64,000 nucleotides of DNA, from positions 1-64,000 of the forward strand of contig JAKJHU010001574.1 in NCBI GenBank assembly GCA_022316685.1, given 5' to 3'. A program made the translations under genes and the position numbers. The first letter of the stretch is position 1. The number at the start of each line of letters is the position of its first letter. A model generated the notes under the pieces. That model had not been told where the DNA came from, searched no databases, and saw nothing but the letters and a program-made list of their open reading frames with translations. Positions 56,140-64,000 of this stretch are shown one piece after another. Origin of the DNA: Progne subis subis (lineage: Eukaryota > Chordata > Aves > Passeriformes > Hirundinidae).

Positions 56140-56300
56140 CGCAGCCAATCAGAGCTTCGGATAGGGACACAAGGGGTGGGGTTTGCTGCCTGCGCCATCT
56201 TTTCTGTTTGCCTATAACTCCCATCATGCCCCGCGGCCCGACTGAATCTCAACGGAGCCGGGACTTCAACGCCCATCATGCCCCGCGCTCCACAGAACAC
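56140..56300. promoter_or_regulatory. promoter-like: CCAAT box and two ZNF143/THAP11-like sites
   Basis: CCAAT at 56145-56149. ZNF143-like sites at 56211-56236 (ATAACTCCCATCATGCCCCG) and 56263-56288 (TTCAACGCCCATCATGCCCC). The known motif is ACTACAATTCCCAGCATGCC followed by a YGCGG-type end. The core CTCCC-type positions are 52 bp apart. Confidence 0.55.
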
Positions 56301-56321
56301 CCCCCCCCCCCCCCCCCCCCC
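56300..56321. repeat. poly(C) tract, 22 bases
   Basis: Uninterrupted C run between ACAGAACA and TCGTTATCC; its length is likely to vary or be misread. Confidence 0.85.
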
Positions 56322-56704
56322 TCGTTATCCGCCCCCCATGTATCCCATCAGTGTCCCCCAGACCCTGCAGGGTGACTAAGTGCCTCCTCCGCGCCCATTC
56401 GGGACCCCCCAAAAGCGTCCCTAAATCCCCTGAACGCTCCCAACCCCATCGATGGACGTTTCTGGGCACTTCTGGGAATTCATCTCCTATCAGCCCCCGC
56501 GGTATCAGAACTACTCCAAACACCGCGCCGGGCTTATAAATCTGCCGTGCCCCGCGCCCTAAAGAGCCCGGTTAGAGCTCCCAAACTCCCCTAAGTGCTC
56601 CCGAACCATATACGTTCCCCTTGAGGACCTCAAGTCGCGGCTCGGACGCAAAAGTGACCCCCAAGTGCCTTCCCGGACCCCCAGAAGCTGTTAGAGCCAC
56701 TTCC

Positions 56705-56886
56705 GGACTACAGCTCCCAGCATGCTCCGCGGCTCACTTAGAGCGCTATTCCAGCCGTGACTTCATCTCCCGTCATGCCCCGCGCCCCAGAGAAACCATT
56801 GGAGCTGTGCCCAGAACTCCCGTGATGCTCCGCGGCCCGATTGAACCGTGTTATACCCCGCCTACAACTCCCATCATCCCCCGCGC
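56705..56886. promoter_or_regulatory. four phased ZNF143/THAP11-like sites
   Basis: Sites at 56705-56732 (ACTACAGCTCCCAGCATGCT, the best match), 56757-56785, 56811-56836 and 56861-56886 (CTACAACTCCCATCATCCCC). Core starts are 56714, 56767, 56817 and 56868, so the steps are 53, 50 and 51 bp, about five helical turns. An inverted CCAAT (CCATTGG) is at 56767-56773. All have the GCGG or GCGC end. No transcript can be assigned. Confidence 0.6.
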
Positions 56887-57640
56887 TGCAGAGAGCCCCG
56901 TCAGAGCCCCCCAAGTGCCCGCCCGGAGCCCGAAGGGCCCCCAGATTCCCCTCCCTGACCCCCAAGTGCCCCCTGGACCCCCAAGTGCTCCCCTGGACCC
57001 CGAATTGTCCGACTGAATCCCTGAGTGCCCCTCCAAGTGTTATAAATAAGATCAGCGATGCGAAACGGACTCCCGGGCAAGGGGAAAAAGCCCATGAGGG
57101 GGGGTGGGGTCCCCAGCTTTGCTGTGAAGCGAAGCTGTGTGTACCTCCTCCTCCACGTTGCCAAGGGAGCAAGCAAGCTCTCCCCCAAGGCCAACTTGAT
57201 AATAAAGAAACATACAAAAACAGCAAGTCTCTGACTCTTTGTTTTCCAGAACACAAGTGCCTGCCCGACTCCCCCGAGTCCTCCAGACCCTCAAGTTCTC
57301 TCCAAATTCCCTCCCTAGACGCAAAACTGCCCCAAATGTGCCCCGAAATGTCTCCATGGACCCCAAAGTGTCCCCTTTTACCCTGTCTGAGAAAATGCTA
57401 AAAAATAGGAGAAAAAGACTTAAATTAGGACTAGTTCGCAAAAATAGGGAGAAATCAATAGCAAATAGTGGTCAATTAATAATGCAGGGAGTTGTGTTAC
57501 TAAGAACAAATGACTAAAAACTTTTTTGGTTGCTTAAAATGTATGGGTTTTTTAATATAAATAAAAATTAGGTATACAGAAACAGAATTATTATAAATAA
57601 GAAAGATGCAATTATATTCTAATTATTTAATTAGATTTTA
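56887..57640. other. CpG-rich tail, then AT-rich; no gene
   Basis: 56940-57030 repeats CCCCCAAGTGCCCCC. 57190-57230 has GATAATAAAGAAAC, a possible poly(A) context. No supported gene. Confidence 0.4.
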
Positions 57641-57654
57641 ATTGTAAAGAAAAA

Positions 57655-57780
57655 TGATTTTTTTGTTGTTTGTTGGGTGGGTTTTTTTTTGTTTGTTTGT
57701 TTTTTTGTTTGTTTGTTTGTTTTGTTTGGTTTGGTTTTGGTTTGGTTGTTTTTGTTTTTGTTTTTGTTTTGTTTTTGTTA
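57655..57780. repeat. (GTTT)n/(GTTTTT)n low-complexity tract
   Basis: About 125 bp of T with single G interruptions. Confidence 0.9.
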
Positions 57781-57970
57781 TATTTTGGGAGTTTAGTCCC
57801 TGGTGGGTGATGTCAGACATGGTGAAGTTGGGAGTATGGAGCAGGTTGTCCAAAGAGGGTCAGCTTGCAAGGGGCTCATTCTTCTCCAGGCCCAGACCTC
57901 CTAAAGAGACATTCAGCATCAAGATCACTTAGAGAATGCTTTTGTCACCTCTTCTCAGAACTGAAAATTA
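57777..57970 (+). repeat. direct repeat, left copy
   Basis: Matches 58722-58915: TTTTGGGAGTTTAGTCCC, then CTTGCAAGGGGCTCATTC and GAGACATTCAGCATCAAGAT. The pair brackets ~750 bp. Confidence 0.85.
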
Positions 57971-58721
57971 AAAAAAAAACAAACCTCACATGATTATAAA
58001 AACCAAAAATCATGATGTGATATATGTCCTAGAGTTAATTCGTGTTAAATGTTATAATATGTAATTCATTCTCTGTAAATGTAATGATAACCATAAGGAG
58101 CAAGTTTTATTTCTAATCGAGTATACAACGGGTTAACTGTGACTAAAACAGCACGGGGGGGACACAAGGAATTCTTTTGCTGGAGATTGCATGGGAAGGG
58201 ACATAAGAAAGCTATGCCAGGAATTACACGAAAAAGGGACACGAGAAAACTTCTGCCGGGAATCGTTAGAGGAGAACAAAAAGGACGGAAAAGGGAGATG
58301 GAGAACCCGGAGGACCGAATGATTACATCAGATCGATATCTTATCCGTCCCCGCCAGACATTAGACATTAACATCTCTACACTGTACCGGACACAGCAAT
58401 CACAACATTGTTCTCCAGTGCAAATCCATTCAACCGCACCAGAACCCGAACATGAATATCTAATGAAGCTGCCTCGGAAGGGGGAGTCTTAGGGTCCCGA
58501 TTTTCTCTCAGCGAACCAGTGTATAAAAATCGGCAGCCCCAGACCAGAAATGTGAACTGAGGGGGTGACAGACTGACAGAGTGTGTTACCGTGTTCACCC
58601 AGCGCCGAAGCCCCGGGGTTCGACGCTGTCCTTTTTAATTGTGGCTATCAGAGACTGTTATTTTGTCTCAAAATCAAATTCTAAATTTTGATTTATGAAT
58701 TTGGTCTATCGTATTTATTGC
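57971..58721 (+). mobile_element. possible solo LTR between direct repeats
   Basis: Contains TATAAAAATCGGC at 58522 and, ~80 bp on, GTTCACCCAGCGCCGAAGCC, an arrangement like an LTR promoter and U5. No AATAAA and no clear TG/CA ends were found, so the call is weak. The two direct repeats are too long to be target duplications, so they may be a separate tandem. Confidence 0.3.
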
Positions 58722-58915
58722 AGTTATGTTTTGGGAGTTTAGTCCCATGGGGCAATGTTAGACAGTGAGGTTGGCAGTAAAGGAGCAGGTTTTCCAAAGA
58801 GGGTCAACTTGCAAGGGGCTCATTCTTCTCCAGGCCACACCTCCTAAAGAGACATTCAGCATCAAGATCACTTGGAGAATGATTTTGTACCTCTTCTCAG
58901 AATCGATTTTTTTAA
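58722..58915 (+). repeat. direct repeat, right copy
   Basis: See left copy. It is followed by a poly(A) run of 25 at 58933-58957. Confidence 0.85.
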
Positions 58916-58925
58916 AAAAACTCAT

Positions 58926-58932
<7 letters not shown>

Positions 58933-58957
<25 letters not shown>
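58933..58957. repeat. poly(A) tract, 25 bases
   Basis: Uninterrupted A run at the end of the right direct repeat. Confidence 0.9.
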
Positions 58958-58989
58958 TCATGAGATGCACTTTGAAATCTCCCTCCTTA

Positions 58990-61000
58990 ACAGGACTGAC
59001 TCCAATCATCTTAACATGCCTTGGAGACTTGAAGACAATAGAAGGAAGACAAAGAGCTACTGAGGGTTTTCTGTATTTTCATGAGCCCCACAGTGGATTT
59101 GGGGCTGAGTCCAGGACCCTCAGGCACTGAGAGAAGGTTGAAGAAGCTGCTCAGGGAGGCAGAAGCAAAACTCCAAGTCCCTTGGAGCATCACTGGGCCC
59201 CAGTGAGGGCAGGGAGTGCCAAAGGCTCCCCAGGCACTGGTGAGAGCAGATCCTTGAGGCCAGGATTGCAGGGAGCCAAAGGCTGTGAGCAGGGAACTGC
59301 AATGCTGAGCAAGGCCTGGGCTGGCTGGAGGAAGCAGAAAGGCCAAGCCCTGAGGCCAGGCCTGGCACAGCAGGGCCTGTCCCTCACGGGTGGCTCGGGG
59401 CTGTTTGTGGGGCAGGGGATGGCAGGGGCAGCAAGGACAATGTCAGAAAGCTGCAAGCCCTGCCAGGCTCCTCAGGGAGGGGCGAGGCAGAAGCAAAGTG
59501 CAGCCCCTGGAAGGAAAGTTCCTTCTGTGGGGCCTCCAGAGGCGCTGCCAGAGCCCAGGGGACAAAGGCCTGGGTGCCTGTGGCCCTGCCAGCCCTGCCC
59601 AGCCCTTGGCCATCTCTCCTGCAGGCTGTGCCCCCTGTGCGTGCTGCTCCTGTGCCCTGGCCGGCTGCACACGCCCATCTCGCTGTGCCCCCCAGCATTT
59701 CTCAGCCCAGCATTTCTGTGCCCTCCCTGGGCTCCCTGCACCCAGCGCTGCCGGCTCCTGGCACACAGAGCCAGGGCATGGCCCAGGCTCACGCTGGGAC
59801 ACCTCGAGCACCAAAATTCTACCCTGGCAGGGACTTTTCTTTTTGCTCACCTCCAGGCTGAACCTTCCAAGCTGGCACAACCTTCCTCTTTAGGGAGGTT
59901 CCTTCTCTTGCCTCCAAGGAAAGCTCTGTCTCCTGCTGTTCAGAGAAGGGCTGGTGGGAGATCAGTGAGGGTCAGAAGCTGTTTTAGGTACAGTGACATA
60001 AAATTGTTGTTTTTAGATAATCTCTGACTTTCAGAGACCAGACTTCCTGGCCCCAGGGGCTGATGGCATTTGTGCTCACTCAGGTTCATCTCCCCACACC
60101 AACCCCATGGGGGTGCTCACTCTGCTCTGTGCAGTGCAAACAGGGGCTCCTGAGCCAGTGCTGCTGTGTCTGTGCCTGCGAGGATGTGGCACCTGTGTGA
60201 GCTGGGGGAGAGGCCAGGTCTGCAGAGGGGGGATGTTTTTGGCAGGTGCATGAGGATGCTCTGGGACACTGCCCTGGGGTGTCCAGAGCAGTGGGGATGG
60301 ATCAGTCCGTTCTTCTGCTCCTTCCTGTGTCCCCCAGGGACCTTGCAGAGCCCCAGCCATGCTGTTTGCCCCCACCCTGCCCACGGCCACCCTGGGGCTG
60401 CTCACGGGGCTTTTCTCTGCTGAGCATTGGCCTGGGCGTGTTCTGGAGAGCCTGGGCAAGGAGCCTGGAGCCCCAGGCCCTGGCCCTGAGGCGTCAGCGC
60501 TGCCCCAGCAGTGCCCATGGCCTGTCCCTGCTGCAGCCCCGGCACTGCCACCCCCAGCACTGTGCCCGGCCCCGAGAGCACTCAGGCCCTACAGCAGCAC
60601 CAGGGCCAGGAGGGCAGCGGGGCAGGGGCACGGGAGCAGCACTGGCAACACCAAGTGCTGCTGCTGCTGGGCACAGCTGCTGTGCCAGCACTGATCTGCC
60701 CCAGCTCTGCACACAGACATTGCTGCTGCAGCGCCAGAGAAGGGAATAAAATGGGGTCTCCAGTGCAAACTTTGTTAGGAGATCTTTTTGTTTGTTTAAA
60801 AGCCGCAAAGAGCACAGCTTCTCATTGACACACTTAGGGGCCACAGCAAAGGTGGAGAGAAACAAAACAAGAAAGGACATGAACAATGACCTTGTATTGT
60901 GAACTTAATTGAAAATTAAAATTAAGGAAAAAACCCAACAACCGAACCAACAAATGCTATTAAAGATGATATTTTTTACAAGATATTTTCTGAAATTGAC
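58990..61000. other. GC-rich non-coding block upstream of duplicate B
   Basis: Long chance frames (up to 281 codons) with no domain. It includes segments that match, in inverse orientation, 54.0 kb and 36.9 kb. Confidence 0.5.
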
Positions 61001-61007
61001 AACCAAT

Positions 61008-61933
61008 TTAATGTTTCTGAAATTGCCCAGTGATCAGTGTCCACACTGCAGCCTTGAGCTCCTGGTTCCTCAGGCTAGAGATGAGGGGGTTCAGGGCTGG
61101 AGGCACCACTGAGTACAGGCTGACACAACCAGATCCAGGGATGGGGAGGAGATGGAGGGGACTTCAGGTAGGCAAAAAATGCCAGTGCTGACAAACAGGG
61201 AGAGCACAGCCAGGTGAGGAAGGCAGAAAAGGCTTTGTGCCGTCCCTGCTCAGAGGGGATCCTCAGCACGGCCCTGAAGATCTGCACATATGAGAAAACA
61301 ATGAACACAAAACAACCAAGATATAAACAGATGGAAAATAAAAGAAGCCCAAGTTCCCTGAGTTTGGAGTGTAAGCATGAGAGCTTGAGGATGTGTGGGA
61401 CTTCACAGAAGAACTGACCCAGGGCATTGCCCTTACACAGGGGCAGGGAAAATGTATTGGCTGTGTGCAGCAGAGCAGTGAGAAAGCCACTGGCCCAGGC
61501 AGCTGCTGCCATGTGGGCACAAGCTCTGCTGCCCAGGAGGGTCCCGTAGTGCAGGGGTTTGCAGATGGACACGTAGGTCGTAGCACATGATGGTCAGAAT
61601 GGCAAGCTCTGACCCAAGGAAGAAGACCAGCATAAATAGCTGAGCAGCACATCCTTCATAGGAGATGTTCCTTGTGTCCCAGAGGGAATTGTGCATGGCT
61701 TTGGGGACAGTGGTGCAGATGGAGCCCAGGTCGGTGAGGGCCAGGTTGAGCAGGAAGAAGAACATGGGCGTGTGCAGGAGGTGGCCGCAGGCTACGGCGC
61801 TGATGATGAGGCCGTTGGCCAGGAGGGCAGCCAGGGAGATGCCCAGGAAGAGGCAGAAGTGCAGGAGCTGCAGCTGCCGTGTGTGTGCCAATGGCAGCAG
61901 GAGGAAGTGGCTGATGGAGCTGCTGTTGGACAT
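61008..61933 (-). pseudogene. olfactory receptor pseudogene, OR14-like (copy B)
   Basis: Same receptor family and orientation as copy A, starting at 61933 (MSNSSSIS, with an N-linked site) and ending at a TAA at 61008-61010. The first ~115 codons are intact through TM1-TM3 (HTPMFFFLLNLALTDLG, AILTIMCYD). A two-base deletion inside the MCYDRYV signature, at about 61575-61580, then shifts the frame. A four-base deletion near 61226 (KAFST region) and further small indels near 61120-61180 follow. TM4-TM5 words (ICKPLHYG, FSYVQIFRAVLR) are readable in the next frame. The lesions differ from those of copy A, so the two copies were broken independently after duplication. Confidence 0.92.
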
Positions 61934-62374
61934 TTCTTCTCTATGGGCATTTTGGGCTGTTGAAACAGGACATTGACAAGCTGGGAAGAATTCCCTTGAA
62001 TCCAACCTATGGTATTTTTCTTGGAATCCCCTCCAAACTACTTCTTTTTTGGTGGGGAAATTTCATTAACCTTTCCCTGCCAGTGCTCTCACAGCCCAGC
62101 CCAGCCCTGCGGGCTCAGCTCTGCCCTGCACACCCCTCCCAGCACAGGGCACTGCCCAGGGGCAGCTCCCTGGCACCAGGGCCTTAAGGGCAGCTCAGAC
62201 AAACAGAGATGGTGAAAGCCAAGGTGCTGCTGGTGCTGTCTGTAGGCAGAGGAGGGTGAGGAGGCACTTTCTGAGGGAGCTGTGAGGCAGATCTGCTGAT
62301 CCCCAGGGTGACAGTGCAGGAATCTCAGTGACACAGACAAACCTGACAGCCCCTTTCCTCTTCCTTTATGAGAA
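61934..62374. other. 5' flank of OR copy B
   Basis: Mixed sequence; does not align with the longer flank of copy A. Nothing else recognised. Confidence 0.5.
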
Positions 62375-64000
62375 AGCTGAGAGCAGCCCTGGCCATGCAG
62401 CACGATCTCCACAGCAGGAGGAATCTGCCCTGGTGGGGGTCGCTCCTTCCACCTCCAACTTCTCCCCAGAGTCCATGGGAGCTCCCAGGCAGGCTGAGAG
62501 CTGCCCCTGGCAGGTGGCAGATGCCCTGGCCTGGCCAAGAGCCCTCAGGGCTGCAGGAGCTGCTCTGCACGACAGCCCTGGGCACCCCTGGCTGCAGCCC
62601 CAGCTTCAGCCCCTGCAGCCGTCCCTGGCAGCAGGAGCCGTCCTGCCCTGTCCTTCTGACGGTGCCCAGGGCAGCCCCGCTCTGGAGCACATCCTCCCCC
62701 AAAGCAGAAAGGGCAGCAGAGCCATCCTTGCAGTCATGTCAGTCCTGTCCTGGGTCAGCTTGAGGAGATCCCTGCAGCCAGAGACTTACTGTGTCAGGAG
62801 TGGTGAAGATTTCTCCTTGAATGAGCTCAGAAATGTCCTTCCAGTTTCTTTAAGCCTCTGTCTGCTTCACTGCTCTCAGGTACCTGCAGGCCGTGCCCTC
62901 AGCCCTGCTGAGCTGGAAGAGGAGCTGCTCCTCAGGAGAAATGTCTCTCGTCCCCTGTCCTCAGTCTCCACTCCACTGAGCACAGAGCTCCTTTGTCCAG
63001 ATTTAGTGGTCATGTGCTTGAGGCCATAGGTACCCACACAAAAAGGACGGTTCCTTTCTATAAGTAGAAAATCACAGAACTCTGATGTTTTGAAGGCAGA
63101 TGAGAGGCACTCACCCAAGGCCAAGGCGAGAGAGATCTGTCTGTCTTTGCAGCTTTTGTCTGAAAACCCCTCTTGCATATTTGTGGAGTTTTGGAGGTGA
63201 AATTCCATTTTAGCTGTGGGTTCCTAGACCAGAATGACAGTTCTTTGCCACAGGAAGGAAAGGGCAGAGCCCCAGTGTTTCAAAGGCTGATTAGATGCAG
63301 CTTCAAGGAAGGCAAGTCCAGTCAGATCTGTTTGTCTTGACAGCTTTTGTCTGGGATCTATCCTTGGATGGATGGAGTTTGGGAGGCCAAATCTTAGTTT
63401 TGTCCATGGGTGTCTGGAAAAGAAGGACAGTTCTTTTCCACAGGAAGGAAAGTACAGACCTACAGTGGTTCAAAGACAGATGAGAGGTCACCCTCGGAAA
63501 CCAAGGGAACATAGATAGTCCTGGGAGCTTTTGACTCGGCGATATATTTGGATGTAAGGAGTTCTGGAGGCAGATTCCCAATTTTGGCAGTGGACACCTG
63601 GACTTGAAAGATGTTGTTTTTTATCACGGGAAGAGAAGCATGGCCCTGCAGTGTTTTGAAAACAGATGAGAAGCAGTCCCCAAGAGGCCAAGGCCAGGCA
63701 GAGCTGTCTGTCCTGGCGGGTTTCATATGTGAACAATCCTTGGATATAATCAAATTTGGAGGCAGAATCCCAATTTCGGCCATGGGCACCTGGAGAAGGA
63801 TAGTTCTTTCCCACAGGAAGGAAAGCATGGAACTCCAGGGTTTCAGGGACAGATGAGAAGCAGTTGTCAACATGCCAAGGTCAGCTGGACTGTTGCCATA
63901 TTATGTGAGCTTTTGTGAGATGTTTACAGCTCTGACTGAATTTTCCCACAGCTTTCTGATGTAAACATCTTGTTTTTCCACATTCCTTTCTGATGATAGC
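62375..64000. repeat. segmental duplication, copy B
   Basis: Aligns with 3221-5860 minus the 945-bp block. It continues to the window edge. Confidence 0.9.
63040..63880. repeat. ~190-bp tandem array, five units (copy B)
   Basis: Cores near 63050, 63238, 63430, 63620 and 63808, matching the copy A array unit by unit. The fourth unit lacks the long T-rich insertion of copy A. Confidence 0.85.

Noticed and set aside
59182..60027. 281-codon plus-strand frame with many cysteines
   Set aside because: Frame openness follows from GC content; the opposite strand is equally open and no family matches.

Overview
The window looks like accessory DNA from a bird, most likely a songbird. The evidence is two broken olfactory receptors of the bird-expanded OR14-like type, CR1 LINE fragments, several endogenous retrovirus (ERV) LTR families, and a pair of PIM-like kinase loci of the kind multiplied in passerines. 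I see no intact host protein-coding gene, no tRNA or rRNA, and no CRISPR array. Nearly all open frames are GC-rich or tandem-repeat artefacts. Species and chromosome cannot be told from the sequence.

Layout. (1) 0-6 kb and 61-64 kb are two copies of one locus: a minus-strand OR pseudogene, a GC-rich flank, a ~190-bp tandem array of five units, and an LTR-like end. Copy A carries an extra ~945-bp block that is found again at 8.2-9.0 kb. (2) 6-15.8 kb is repeat ground: a dispersed ~42-bp minisatellite, composite repeats ending in CR1-like 3' sequence, and arrays of TGACATCACAGAG. (3) 15.8-33.8 kb is a nested retroelement stack. A CR1 is interrupted by a truncated class II (beta-like) provirus, ERV-1. 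ERV-1 is interrupted in env by a nearly complete provirus, ERV-2, with two LTRs (23022-32718). A CR1 in the opposite orientation follows. (4) 33.8-43.9 kb holds LTR pieces, a third composite repeat, GC-rich non-coding DNA and minisatellites. (5) 43.9-48 kb carries two minus-strand PIM-like kinase loci. One is badly decayed. The other keeps its exons, splice sites and stop, but has two single-base deletions in exon 3. (6) 48.7-51.3 kb is a long CR1 ORF2. (7) 51.9-60.9 kb holds further repeats, including a CpG-rich stretch with six ZNF143/THAP11-like promoter motifs, four of them in a row at ~51-bp steps.

How the parts relate. ERV-2 encoded Gag, dUTPase/protease, polymerase (RT, RNase H, integrase) and an envelope of the CX6CC type, with gag-pro and pro-pol frame changes as in betaretroviruses. 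All reading frames are broken. The env and integrase stops are nearly all one G-to-A step from a tryptophan codon, which suggests DNA editing. The host-like loci (OR, PIM) are members of expanded families in decay. The points most worth a second look are the phased ZNF143-like cluster, the edited-looking ERV-2 with its repeated primer-site motif and T-free purine tract in gag, and the near-intact PIM locus.
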